From positions 186,001 to 250,000 of the forward strand of contig JBGTQJ010000006.1 of the NCBI GenBank assembly GCA_041941305.1: a DNA stretch of 64,000 nucleotides, in the 5' to 3' direction. The position numbers and the translations under genes are program-made. Under the pieces are notes generated by a model, which saw only the letters and a list, made by a program, of their open reading frames with translations, had not been told where the DNA came from and made no database searches. Origin of the DNA: JANSWP01 sp041941305 (GTDB lineage Bacteria; Bacteroidota; Bacteroidia; Chitinophagales; Saprospiraceae). Of the stretch, positions 33,805 through 44,200 are shown piece by piece (position 1 is the stretch's first letter; each line of letters opens with the position of its first letter).

Positions 33805-34772
33805 AGAATCTAAAACAATATTATACCATACCTGTCCTACTTTCCTTATTCACAGCTTTTTTGCTAGGTAGATATTTGTTCCCATCTGATTTTTATGCAG
33901 AAGCAGCCTTTTTGGCAATGGTTCCGCTTACGGTATTGGCAATTGGTTTTCGAGTCATTACCTATCAACGTATCAAAACCATTAGGAATCAACTCTATCA
34001 AATTCTGGAGACCCTTGAACAATTTGATGTAGATGAACCAAAGAAGGTTCAATTTGAGAAATCTCCTTTCCCAATTTTTAATGAACTTAAAGAGTATTTG
34101 ATTGAATTGATTGATCGAATTCGTGCCCACTATCAGGCAAATAAGCAATTTACCCAAAATGCTTCCCATGAATTGCAAACGCCACTAGCTATCATCAAAG
34201 GACATGTAGAAATATTGCTACAATCCCCCAATATTGGTGAAAAAGAAATTGAATCCTTGGCCATTGTTCTGCAAAACACCAATCGGCTATCAAAACTCAA
34301 TAGTGCCTTAATTTTACTATCCAAAATAGAACACCAGCGGTTTGGAGATACCCAAAAGTTGGATTTCACTAATGTCTCTATTGAAGTACTGAAAAACTTC
34401 CACGATTTAATTTATATTCAAGAACTAACCATCAAAAAGGATTTTCGAGAACCCTTTGAAGTTGAGATGAGCGAAACCCTTGCTGAAATCCTCATCGCCA
34501 ATCTCGTACAAAATGCTATCCGACATAATATTGAAAATGGATTCATCGAAATTAAGGTAGATGCCAATAGTTTCACCATCAGTAATCCTGGGAAAGCTTT
34601 AAATGTTTCTACAGAAACCCTGTTCAAACGTTTTAAAAAAGAGTCAGATTCAGATGAAAGTCTTGGACTTGGACTTTCTATTATTCGCCGAATTTGTGAG
34701 CAATCCGGCTTAGATGTTTTTTATGATTGTAAAGGGGAGTTACATGTTTTGAGGATAGTTAGAATGGATTGA
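33801..34772 (+). CDS. Sensor histidine kinase, partner of the OmpR-type regulator
   Basis: 323 residues. It starts at TTG 33801 inside the regulator's stop (TTGA overlap), the usual sign of translational coupling. Two transmembrane helices (about 8-28 and 32-55) with almost no periplasmic loop; then a linker; HisKA with NASHELQTPLAII (His near 117); N-box LIANLVQNAIRHN; and G-box LGLGLSIIRRICEQ. The lack of a sensing domain suggests it senses the membrane itself or relies on partner proteins, such as the PepSY-like protein at 25853 (inference). A terminator at 34778 ends the operon. Confidence 0.9.
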   Translation: MKNLKQYYTIPVLLSLFTAFLLGRYLFPSDFYAEAAFLAMVPLTVLAIGFRVITYQRIKTIRNQLYQILETLEQFDVDEPKKVQFEKSPFPIFNELKEYLIELIDRIRAHYQANKQFTQNASHELQTPLAIIKGHVEILLQSPNIGEKEIESLAIVLQNTNRLSKLNSALILLSKIEHQRFGDTQKLDFTNVSIEVLKNFHDLIYIQELTIKKDFREPFEVEMSETLAEILIANLVQNAIRHNIENGFIEIKVDANSFTISNPGKALNVSTETLFKRFKKESDSDESLGLGLSIIRRICEQSGLDVFYDCKGELHVLRIVRMD

Positions 34773-34777
34773 AATTG

Positions 34778-34808
34778 GCCCGAAAGATTTTCACAGCTTC
34801 TTTCGGGC
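34778..34808. terminator. Terminator between the kinase gene and the convergent NHL-protein gene
   Basis: A 10-bp stem GCCCGAAAGA (34778-34787) / TCTTTCGGGC (34799-34808) with an 11-nt loop. No long U run follows on either strand, but its position between convergent genes fits a bidirectional terminator. Confidence 0.55.
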
Positions 34809-34830
34809 TTCCTGTTTGTGCAGCGTTTTT

Positions 34831-37014
34831 TCAATCAACAACTACTCTTCTTGTCACTACAAACGCTTCATTTGATATCGTCAACAAATAAGTTCCTGCA
34901 GTAAAGTTGCTTACTTCAATTGCTGTAGTATTTGAAATAGACTTTCCAGCCCAAACTTTTTTGCCCATAAGGTCGGTCAACTCAAGAGTCAAAACATTAT
35001 GGGTGGGCAATTCGGTCAAATAAACCTGAATTCTATCGGAAGCTGGGTTGGGGAAAACCTTTATAGAGGCTTCCCATAATGCTTCTTCAGCATTTAGTGG
35101 ATCTCCTGGTTCTACCTTGGTCAAGGTATTTTGTGAACGGTTGGTGTACCAGATGTATCCTTCTGGCCCAATTTTGAGTCCGGTGATTCCAGGTACCTCT
35201 GTATGGATTCTGCCCAATTCTGAAAAATTGTCGTCCATATCATAGACGATGATATCTCCATTGGCATAATCACTTACCAGTAAGCGATTTTCCATAATTT
35301 CAATACCACATGGGCGATCCAAGCCTGAATCAATGATCACTTCCCAATCTACATTTCCGACTCTTGAGTGTTCTGTCAATTGTTCATTGATTAATGGTAA
35401 ATTATTGGTCACGTTTCCAGAATTAATATCTAGCCTCAGAACGCGATCATTTCCATTATCGACTACATACATCCATCCTGTAGATTTATCCAAAAGCATG
35501 TGGCTGGGGACGTTTCCATCTCTTCGGGTTTTTATCTCCTGATACCTGCGTACCAAAGCATCACCGTGATAAGAATTTCCAGGACCGTGGTCGTCAACAA
35601 AATCATACCGCACGATTTCTTCATGCCAGGTATCATTGATCCAATAGACATTGTCTACTTCATGGGCAATACCCATGCTGTAGGGGCTTCCGTGCAACAT
35701 ATCCAGGTGGCTACCGTTACCACCAGAAGGTTGAGCATAAATAGCTGGATCGCTTGACCATAGTGTTGGACCAGTAAAAGATCCTCCAGCATGATTGGCA
35801 TCCTGAATACCAGGAGCTGATGCCCAATTGAAATTGTCTCCAAACTCCATGGCTGTAGGCAATGACATGAAATGCCAGGCATTGCCATCTACTCTTTGCC
35901 AGGTAGTTTGGTTTGCTTTTCCTGCATCAAAAAAAGTTACGGTACTTCCTCCACTGTTTTCTACACGTTCATTAATGACCCACAATTCGTTTTTACTTAA
36001 AATAGGGTAGAAATCCAGATCGGTAGGTTTGTCCAGTTGGTCAGAAGCATTGGCAACTTCCACGAATTGTGGATTTGTGAGCAGGTATTCTTGAATGCGG
36101 TTTGGAGGCGTCACCAATGGGAAGATTTCAATATCAAATTCCAAGGTGTTGTTATCTGAAATTTCGTCAGAGGTTCCGTTTACAGCTGTGATTTCTACAG
36201 TTACAGTAACATCTCCAGTGATATCAGCTCCCCAGGGAGTTGGGTGTTCGAATTCGTATGAATCGAGTGTCTGAATATTTAATCCATCAATTGTTCCAGA
36301 TGTAGCGCTTCCTCCTTCGGGAGTGTAGGTGATTTCTATTGAATTGATGGTATTGAGACCATTATTTTTGAAAGTGCCTTTAATTGCAATAGGTGTTTGC
36401 TCTTCGGCAAAAGGAGGTGCGGTCAAATCTGTCAATCCAGCATCTAATTGTGAGGGCACTTCGACTACCACATTATCGATGGCAAAACCAAAAACATGTC
36501 CACCATCATCTGTGTAGAAAAAGCGAAAAGTGACTGCACTTTCTCCTGAAAATTGTTCCAGATCCACAGTAATCGTTGGCCAGCCACCAGCTCCCTGCAT
36601 TTCGTGAATAGTAGTCCAGTTTACACCACCGTTAGTAGAAGCTTCCACGGCTGCTTCTTCCGCAAAAGTTCCAAAAATACCACCAGAGTAGTAAGCATCG
36701 AATCGAAGCACTGCACCGGAAATATTGGTAAAATCCAATGTGGGCAAGATCAAATAATCTGCACTTTTATCGCAATTGCATTTATTGTCGCTGGTTCCTG
36801 CTACTCTCTGAGAACCATTGTCAAACACCGTCCAAATCTGCCCGGACAGATTTCCGGGTGTAGTTACCAGCCAACCGCCATCCGAAGCATTGGATTCGAC
36901 AGTCCAACCCGAAGGCAAGCTACCATTTTCAAAATCTTCGGAAAGTAGCATTTGGGCCTGCATAAAACTGGGGAGAAAGCATATTAAGGTTAGTAAGTAA
37001 AGATATTTTTTCAT
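34831..37014 (-). CDS. Secreted MAM-like/CARDB/NHL-propeller protein, T9SS type A
   Basis: 727 residues from ATG 37014 (MKKYLYLLTLICFLPSFMQA signal peptide); six more codons upstream (37032) are possible. Residues about 22-190 form a choice-of-anchor/MAM-like jelly roll (LLSEDFENGSLPSGWTVES to GFAIDNVVVEV). Residues about 195-300 are a CARDB-like domain (TFKNNGLNTINSIEITY). Residues about 320-630 are an NHL-like beta-propeller (MYVVDNGNDRVLRLDINSG, RLLVSDYANGDIIVYDMDD, GLKIGPEGYIWYTNRS). The tail is a T9SS type A sorting domain (FPNPASDRIQVYL to AGTYLLTIS). It should be secreted to the surface or medium; its ligand is unknown. Confidence 0.85.
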   Translation of the reverse strand: MKKYLYLLTLICFLPSFMQAQMLLSEDFENGSLPSGWTVESNASDGGWLVTTPGNLSGQIWTVFDNGSQRVAGTSDNKCNCDKSADYLILPTLDFTNISGAVLRFDAYYSGGIFGTFAEEAAVEASTNGGVNWTTIHEMQGAGGWPTITVDLEQFSGESAVTFRFFYTDDGGHVFGFAIDNVVVEVPSQLDAGLTDLTAPPFAEEQTPIAIKGTFKNNGLNTINSIEITYTPEGGSATSGTIDGLNIQTLDSYEFEHPTPWGADITGDVTVTVEITAVNGTSDEISDNNTLEFDIEIFPLVTPPNRIQEYLLTNPQFVEVANASDQLDKPTDLDFYPILSKNELWVINERVENSGGSTVTFFDAGKANQTTWQRVDGNAWHFMSLPTAMEFGDNFNWASAPGIQDANHAGGSFTGPTLWSSDPAIYAQPSGGNGSHLDMLHGSPYSMGIAHEVDNVYWINDTWHEEIVRYDFVDDHGPGNSYHGDALVRRYQEIKTRRDGNVPSHMLLDKSTGWMYVVDNGNDRVLRLDINSGNVTNNLPLINEQLTEHSRVGNVDWEVIIDSGLDRPCGIEIMENRLLVSDYANGDIIVYDMDDNFSELGRIHTEVPGITGLKIGPEGYIWYTNRSQNTLTKVEPGDPLNAEEALWEASIKVFPNPASDRIQVYLTELPTHNVLTLELTDLMGKKVWAGKSISNTTAIEVSNFTAGTYLLTISNEAFVVTRRVVVD

Positions 37015-37199
37015 ATTTAAAAATAATTTCAAATGTGTTAGGCATTAGAGAATGTGGGCAAAATTAATTTTTGCTGTTATCTTCAAGGCAAAAATTAGTT
37101 TATTCGGCTGGTTTGAAAGATTTTTTCTTGCCTAATGGCAAAATAACTGACAATCTAAAAGAGATAGGTTACTTTAATAATATTTGCTCCATAAGAATT

Positions 37200-37421
37200 A
37201 TGAAAGATGATACTAAATTAAAAGTCAAAGAAATACTATTGAAATGTGTTTATGGAACTTTAGCTCGTGTAAAAAAGTATAGGTCACACCGTCCATTTCA
37301 TATTGCATTACTAACCAAAGAAATAGTCAATGCTTCTTCCTTCGAAAGGTCATTTTCTACTTCTTTTGGTCAAGGTGCTGTAGAAGAAATATCAAGTCTT
37401 ATTGCCATTGGAAATGGATAA
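37200..37421 (+). pseudogene. Fragment of a type II restriction-endonuclease-like protein
   Basis: A 73-residue ORF starting at ATG 37200 (MKDDTKLKVKEILLKCVYGT). Its RPFHIALLTKEIV and SSFERSFSTSFGQGAVEEIS stretches recall the N-terminus of a type II restriction endonuclease group (TdeIII-like in my memory). Such enzymes are several hundred residues long; here the frame stops right after LIAIGNG, where homologues would continue. No methyltransferase gene is nearby. I read it as the stump of a lost restriction-modification system. The family assignment is from memory and uncertain; a genuine small protein is the alternative. Confidence 0.4.
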
Positions 37422-37514
37422 AGGCGCTTTTTCTGATAATTCCTACCTTTGCCAACCTCCAAATTTCCGAGCCAAAAATTCCTAACCAATATTACCATCA
37501 AATAACTTTGATAC

Positions 37515-40500
37515 ATGAAAGCGATTGTACCAACTATTCTTTTTGTTCTTTCCCTTTTTCTTATTGGTTGCAGCGGTGCTGATACTGCCAAAGAAGTAGA
37601 TAGACCCCATAGTCCATGGGTTTTTCGATCTGTGTTGGATAGTACACCCAGAGCAGTGACCATTGCTTTGCACGATAATTTGTGGGTCGCTTACAGCACG
37701 CAAAATGCATCCTTGTTGAAAGCCTGGAAAGGCAGTGTAAATTTTGATGGAGCTGTCTATACCACAGTGCATGGACCTCAACCTTCCAGTTTAGGTGATT
37801 TTTGGATGGAAAACAAATTTGAACAGCCTTGGTTAGTAGTGGTCAATGGAAACACAGAGCGCCCTGAAGTACAATATCGAGGGCATCGCTTTGTAGATGG
37901 GCAAGTGCAATTGAATTACGAATTGACCCTTTCAAATGGCACGGTAATCAGTGTTTCTGAACAACCAGAATACATCACTTCTGAAAGCGGTTTGACTGGT
38001 TTTGAAAGGGTTTTTACTACATCCAATGTGCCTGAAAGCGCCGAGGTGGTTATGAAAACCAATATCAGTTCTATTTCCATGATCAACAGCTTTGAATTTG
38101 GAGGAGCTTTTGAAATAAATAATCAGGCACCCAGAAAGGCGAAGAACCTGGAGGGAATTGATGTAGAGGGAACATTGACACTGGTATCAAATGGTGAAAC
38201 CAGATTGGCAATGACTTTCACCAAACTACCGCTTATTGAAAATCCAAATAAAGTGGTAGGTGCTGAAGATGAAGAAGAACGTCCATTGGGTTATCGCCTC
38301 ATTGCCAGAAATGATTGTAAAACCTGCCACAATACCTTTGTGAAGACAGTTGGTCCATCTTATATGGAAGTTGCCAAGAGATATGCAAATACTGCTGCGA
38401 ACGTCGAAATGCTGGTAGGAAAAGTGATAAACGGCGGCGCTGGAGTTTGGGGAGAAGCACCCATGACCCCCCATCACGATATGTCAGAGACGGACATTCA
38501 CATTATGGTAGAATACATCATGGCTCTGGATGCCGAAGAAGAGGAACAAGTAGCTGCAATGGCAGATAGCAATGCACCGGAAGCGACCAGTTATGAAGCA
38601 GCTGTGGAAGGAGTGTCAGAGTCCGAGATGTTTCCTGGAGCTTTATTTAGTATCCATGTTCAAAGTCGTCGGCTGAGTAAATTGGCAGATGTAAACTGGA
38701 ATCAAGGCCCTGATTTTGAGGGCATTACCCCTGAAATAAATTTACAGCCTGCTGATTTAGCGGATTTGCCAGACAATACAGGAATTTTGGTAGAAGGTTA
38801 TTTGCGCATTCCAAAAGACAACAATTTTGTATTTCGCCTGAGTAGTGATGATGGCTCGAAGCTATGGATAAACGATCAACTCATCATTGATCACGATGGT
38901 TTGCATGGTGCTGGTCCGAAAGATGGTGAAATTGCCTTAGCTCAAGGCTATCATTCTTTTAGACTTGAATATTTCCAGGGTGCAGGAGGTAAATCTTTGG
39001 AATTCCAATGGCGTTCTTTCAATGATACCCAATTCAATTATGTTCCTGGTACGGTGATGATGCATGACAGAAATGATCGTCCGGATGGAGCTGTGGCTAT
39101 GGGCAATGACAACAAAATCCCAGGTGACAAATTTCCAGTAGAGGCTGTTCATCCTAGTTATGATTTGTCACAAGCCCGACCTGATGACTTCTTGCCTAAA
39201 GTTGGCGGAATGGATTTTCTTTCCAATGGAGATTTGGTGGTGAGTACCTGGGATGCTGCTGGAGCTGTTTATGTCGTTGAGAATGCCAAATCTGGCGATC
39301 CTGCCAGTATGCAAGCAGTCAAAATTGCGGAAGGGCTTGCAGAGCCATTGGGATTGAAAGTGGTAGATGATGAAATCTATGTTTTACAAAAGCAGGAATT
39401 TACAAAACTGATTGATCACAATGGCGATGGCAAAATTGATGAGTACAAAGCCATCAATAATAACTGGACAACTACTGCCAATTTCCATGAATTTGCTTTT
39501 GGATTGGCATATAAGGATGGCTGGTTTTATGGCAATACGGCTATTGCAATTCTACCAGGTGGCGCCAGCGCAAATCCACAGGCATCAGATAGAGGTAAAA
39601 CGTTTAGAATTTCAAAGGAAACGGGCGAGATAGAGTGGGTGGCTCAGGGTTTGAGAACTCCCAATGGCATTGGACTTGGCGTAGACGATGAAATCTTTGT
39701 CGCTGACAATCAGGGAGATTGGTTGCCTTCCAGTAAAATTTTGCACGTCACGCAAGGTGATTTTTTTAATTCCTATGCTGTGGACCCGGAAGGCACCAGG
39801 GACTTGCCTATTAAACAACCTTTAGCCTGGTTGCCACAAGATGAAATTGGCAATTCTCCAACGACGCCATTGGCCTTGAATGATGGACCATATGCTGGAC
39901 AAATGATTCATGGGGAAGTGACCAACGGTGGTGTCAAGCGGGTATTTGTAGAAAAAATAGATGGTGAGTACCAGGGCTGCGTCTTCCGCTTTATTCAAGG
40001 TTTGGAAGCTGGTGTGAATCGAATGGCATGGGGTCCGGATGGTGCATTGTACATTGGCGGCATTGGTTCTTCTGGTAACTGGCAACATTATGGAACCTTA
40101 TGGTATGGTTTGCAAAAACTTAAATACAACAGCCAGCCGACTTTTGAAATGCTGAAGGTAGCTGCCAAGTCCAATGGAATGGAAATTGAATTTACTGAGC
40201 CTTTGCCACATGGTATTGGATGGGATCCAGCTGAGTATGAAGTTGCTCAATGGTGGTACAAACCTACCATTGAATACGGTGGTCCAAAATTGGATGAGGA
40301 AGGCCTCCAGGTACTTTCTGCCAATGTTTCCGAAAATCGCAAAAAGGTCTTTTTGGAGTTGGAAGGTCTGAAGAAACAGCATGTGGTTTATCTCAGAATT
40401 CCAAATTATTGGACGAGTGAAGCAGGTAATGAATTGTGGAGTACGGAAGCCTGGTACACCTTGAATAATATTCCTGATAAGAATAATGGTACAAAAACCA

Positions 40501-41183
40501 CCGCACCTCAACCAGTTCCCCACAATACGCTTTCAGAGGCAGAAAAAGCCGCAGGCTGGCAATTATTATTTGATGGAGCAACCACCAATGGCTGGCACAA
40601 TTACCAAAAAGAAACGATTGGTAAAAGTTGGATAGTTGAGGATGGTACATTGATGCTGAATGTGGTGAAAAAACCAGATGGGCACTGGCAGGCTGAGGAT
40701 GGAGGTGATATCCTGACTACCAATGAATACCAAAACTTTGAACTGTCTTTGGAGTGGAAAGTACAGCCATGTGGCAATAGTGGCATTATTTACCACGTAG
40801 TAGAAAGTGACGAATTCAATTATGCCTGGAAATCTGGTCCGGAAATGCAAATTCTCGATAATACCTGCCACCCGGATGCCAAATACCCTACCCACCGTGC
40901 GGGTGATTTATACGATATGATCGAATGCAAATATGTCACTGTAAAACCTGCTGGCAATTGGAATCAGGTGCGTCTTGTGAGCAAAGACAATCATGTAGAA
41001 CATTGGCTGAATGGAAGAAAGGTAGTAGCATTTGACATTCTAACTCCTGAGTGGGATGAAATGATTAAGAACAGTAAATTCAAGGAATTTCCGGGATTTG
41101 GACAATCCAACAAAGGTAGAATTTGCTTGCAGGATCATGGGGATAGGGTTTGGTTTAGAAATATTAAGATTCGGGAATATTAA
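37515..41183 (+). CDS. Multidomain lipoprotein: cytochrome c, PA14, sorbosone-dehydrogenase-like propeller, DUF1080
   Basis: 1222 residues. Lipobox LIGC with Cys19. An N-terminal beta domain (about 30-250) leads into a monohaem cytochrome c with C268-K-T-C271-H272 and a candidate distal Met in GEAPMTPH. A PA14 domain follows (about 375-510: GYLRIPKDNNFVFRLSSDDG, SKLWINDQLIIDHDG), then a PQQ/sorbosone-dehydrogenase-like beta-propeller (about 550-870: VGGMDFLSNGDLVVSTWD, GLRTPNGIGLGVDDEIFVAD), and a C-terminal DUF1080 (3-keto-disaccharide hydrolase-like) domain (about 1010-1222: GWQLLFDGATTNGWHNY). The fusion suggests periplasmic or surface oxidation of sugars, with electrons passing through the haem, combined with glycan binding or cleavage. 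The substrate is unknown. A tandem-unit hairpin follows at 41191. Confidence 0.9.
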   Translation: MKAIVPTILFVLSLFLIGCSGADTAKEVDRPHSPWVFRSVLDSTPRAVTIALHDNLWVAYSTQNASLLKAWKGSVNFDGAVYTTVHGPQPSSLGDFWMENKFEQPWLVVVNGNTERPEVQYRGHRFVDGQVQLNYELTLSNGTVISVSEQPEYITSESGLTGFERVFTTSNVPESAEVVMKTNISSISMINSFEFGGAFEINNQAPRKAKNLEGIDVEGTLTLVSNGETRLAMTFTKLPLIENPNKVVGAEDEEERPLGYRLIARNDCKTCHNTFVKTVGPSYMEVAKRYANTAANVEMLVGKVINGGAGVWGEAPMTPHHDMSETDIHIMVEYIMALDAEEEEQVAAMADSNAPEATSYEAAVEGVSESEMFPGALFSIHVQSRRLSKLADVNWNQGPDFEGITPEINLQPADLADLPDNTGILVEGYLRIPKDNNFVFRLSSDDGSKLWINDQLIIDHDGLHGAGPKDGEIALAQGYHSFRLEYFQGAGGKSLEFQWRSFNDTQFNYVPGTVMMHDRNDRPDGAVAMGNDNKIPGDKFPVEAVHPSYDLSQARPDDFLPKVGGMDFLSNGDLVVSTWDAAGAVYVVENAKSGDPASMQAVKIAEGLAEPLGLKVVDDEIYVLQKQEFTKLIDHNGDGKIDEYKAINNNWTTTANFHEFAFGLAYKDGWFYGNTAIAILPGGASANPQASDRGKTFRISKETGEIEWVAQGLRTPNGIGLGVDDEIFVADNQGDWLPSSKILHVTQGDFFNSYAVDPEGTRDLPIKQPLAWLPQDEIGNSPTTPLALNDGPYAGQMIHGEVTNGGVKRVFVEKIDGEYQGCVFRFIQGLEAGVNRMAWGPDGALYIGGIGSSGNWQHYGTLWYGLQKLKYNSQPTFEMLKVAAKSNGMEIEFTEPLPHGIGWDPAEYEVAQWWYKPTIEYGGPKLDEEGLQVLSANVSENRKKVFLELEGLKKQHVVYLRIPNYWTSEAGNELWSTEAWYTLNNIPDKNNGTKTTAPQPVPHNTLSEAEKAAGWQLLFDGATTNGWHNYQKETIGKSWIVEDGTLMLNVVKKPDGHWQAEDGGDILTTNEYQNFELSLEWKVQPCGNSGIIYHVVESDEFNYAWKSGPEMQILDNTCHPDAKYPTHRAGDLYDMIECKYVTVKPAGNWNQVRLVSKDNHVEHWLNGRKVVAFDILTPEWDEMIKNSKFKEFPGFGQSNKGRICLQDHGDRVWFRNIKIREY

Positions 41184-41190
41184 TACTATT

Positions 41191-41284
41191 ATTCTACAAT
41201 GCTGCGATGCTGCAATGTGTTTATCACTAAAGAACATCACAACATCGCAGCATTGTAGCATTGTAGAATTGTAGAATTGTAGAA
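41191..41284. repeat. Tandem-unit hairpin between convergent genes
   Basis: The left arm (41191-41219) begins ATTCTACAATGCTGCGATGC. The right arm (41235-41284) reads back CATCGCAGCATTGTAG and continues in tandem ATTGTAGA units. It fills the gap between the convergent lipoprotein and beta-helix genes and probably serves as a bidirectional terminator. The arms are made of 7-8 bp tandem units. Confidence 0.6.
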
Positions 41285-41292
41285 CCAAAAAA

Positions 41293-44200
41293 TCATTCTT
41301 TTTCGAAGGTCAAATGTAAAATCAGGCCTTTTGGCGAAGGTTTTGAAAGATTGTTAGAAATATTTACCTGGAGTACATCTCCTTCTGAAACTTGGATGTT
41401 TCCAGTTTTGGTCACTGTATTTTTTCCGCTTGGAATGGAAGCCAAAAAACCACTGAAGTTCTTGGTGAGATTAAAAGTTGTCATTCCATTTGTTGACTTA
41501 TTGGCTGTAGTATATTGAACTTGTTTTAGAAAATAACCATTCAAATAAGCTGGTACTGTCCAAAATCCTTTTTTTAATATGCCTGAAGCAGGAATAGTGG
41601 TGGATGCATCTAAAAATACCACAGTTTCGCGTTCAATGTGACTATCTGCATCTTCTACGGAAAAGGTTGTAGCATTACCATCCGTAATATTTACGGTTAC
41701 TTCATTTTCTATTCTTGAGGAAGATAAGCTTTGATCATCAGTACCAGGAATATCCGGAATATTTTTTCGAATTTGTTGTATAGTGATATTTGAGTATACG
41801 CCATTAGTGACTTCTGAACCCATAGCCAAAACATTAACGGGTTGATTTGCATAAATATCTTTTTCAGTTCCTTCTGTTTCCAGATAGGCATTGATGAGAT
41901 GTATCGGGTACGTCAATGCAAAGACTACGCTATCACTTTGGGTGATATACTTTCCAGAAAGAAGAATATTTATGTTTTCAGAGGATCGGATATCTGCAAG
42001 CACATTTTTATGAGTGTTAATAAAAACTCCATCGAAATGATAATTTACGTCTGTACTTTGAGTTCCAAAAAGGTCTAATACAATGGTATGAGACCAATTG
42101 GATTGGTAATTACCATTGATATAAACATCTGAATGGTAGCTTTCCTGTAAACCACTTTTTGGACGGATCCATTGAACATCTGCTTTGCAGTTTTCACAGT
42201 CAATTGTTATTTGAGAATTTTTCAAATTGGCGCCGAATTCTATCATGGTTGGAAAGCCATCTTCATTTCGATGGGTTAAATACTTTCCTTCATCCGGTGG
42301 GAAAAAAGTGTGATTTTTTTGAGAAATAGTACCTAGTTGAAATGCAATCTGGCAACTATCGAATGTGACATCATGAGTGAATGAAATGAGCCCTCCATAA
42401 TCAGAAAATCCATTGTGTTCTCCCATTTGCACATGCCCTATATTATAATTTAGGTTTAAATCATTAATGTAATGGTGTCCTGCACAACATTGCGCTCCAA
42501 AGAGTACTCCTCTTGGTGCATTGTTAGGGCTATTTTTATCAATCACGTAGTCTAAATTAATGTTGATATCACAGGATTGTGAAGTTTGAATGGTATTCCA
42601 GGGACGAACAAAATGGAAAAAGCCATAATTTGAGGCATTTTCTGGAATGCGATAGCTTTGAACGTCGATATTGCCGTCTCCTTTTAACCAATTGAAAGGC
42701 ATGGTAGCGTGTATTATTTCATTACATTCAAAATGAAGGAAACTGCTATCGTTTTCCAAGGTGGCAATGGCTAAGTTATTGCTTTGACCGCTGGTTATTT
42801 CAAAATCTGCAGAGCCAGAGACATGACAGGTTCCTGCATGCCCAGCATCATTAAATAAGGCTGGATAATCAATTGAAGAATAGTTCTGTTCGATTTTTAT
42901 TTTTGCTCCGGATTCAAAATACCAATCTCCATTTCGCCAAAGGTTGATTGTTTCTTTATTTGCAATTCCTGAAAAGCTGTATTCTCCAGGTAAGACATGG
43001 ATTAGATCATTCTCTGCAACTCTGGCATCATTCCTGGCAGTCCAGGGATCTGAAAAAGGTTTATCTCTTTTCCCTTTTACTGCATCCATATTATTGCCAT
43101 CAGGAGAAACAAACCAAACTGCTCCTTGGCCAGGGCAAATTTTCCAATCTGTGGGTATGGAGTCTAACCTTATTGTATCCTGAGGGTCTTCCTTTGCAGT
43201 TGTATAGTAGTTGAAATCCATTCCGTCGGATACTTTTGTTACCTGGTATTCTTTGATGGTAGTATAGTTTAAACCTAGTGGAAAACTCCACCCATCAAAT
43301 ACCTTCAACTGAACTGAATTTCCGCCTTCATTGTATAAATACCTTATTCGTATAAAGTCAGTAGATCCACTATTTGTCCAATAGCCTTCACCTCCAAAAC
43401 CATTGATTTCTGGAGAAGCAGAAGCAACTTGGTGCAATTGACCTAATCCTCCACTAATGGTTATGCTGTCTCTGTCGGTGCCCATGTCTAAGCAATTCCG
43501 AAAAAGCACGCTAAATCCGCCATCAGGATATGGTTCTCCGCCAGATATGGATAAACTGCCCTGAGGTATTGAAAAAGGGATTCTATTTTGAATATTATTG
43601 CTGTGGTAAAAAAATGCTGTAAAAAAGAAGTGCTCCACAGATTCAGTGTATTCTGTAAAAGTGATGATTGTATTTTCGGTAGCCTGGAAATCTTGAACAA
43701 CTCTTAATTGAAGCTGACAGTACAAACCTGGAACCCCGCCAAAATTTTCAAATGTTAGGGTGTTGTTTGCTGTAGAATTTAACTGCGAAAGATCAGGATT
43801 GTTAGGGCTCCATGAACTACTTTCTCTTAAGTCAATTCCTGACAAAGTAAATGGATCGTAATAATGAATACTATCTTGATAGCATTCTGTTTCACTCGCA
43901 ATGAAAGGAAAGCTGGAGGACAATTCGATCCCGCTTTTTTCATTTATTGATAAAGTATTCCCTTGTAGATTCAATATTGATTCATCTTCGCAACAAGGAA
44001 TGATTACGGTATTACCTCCAGAAATACTTAGCTCTTGACCAGAAATACTAAGTGTCTGTAATTCAGGGCTATAATTGCGGTTGTTTTCTGAAGAGTTTTC
44101 AATACTCAAATCAATTAATTCCAACACTTCCAAGTCGATATGGATAGGTTTATACCCCATTGGTAAATCTCCTTTTTCAAATTGTATCTTTTTGAAAGTC

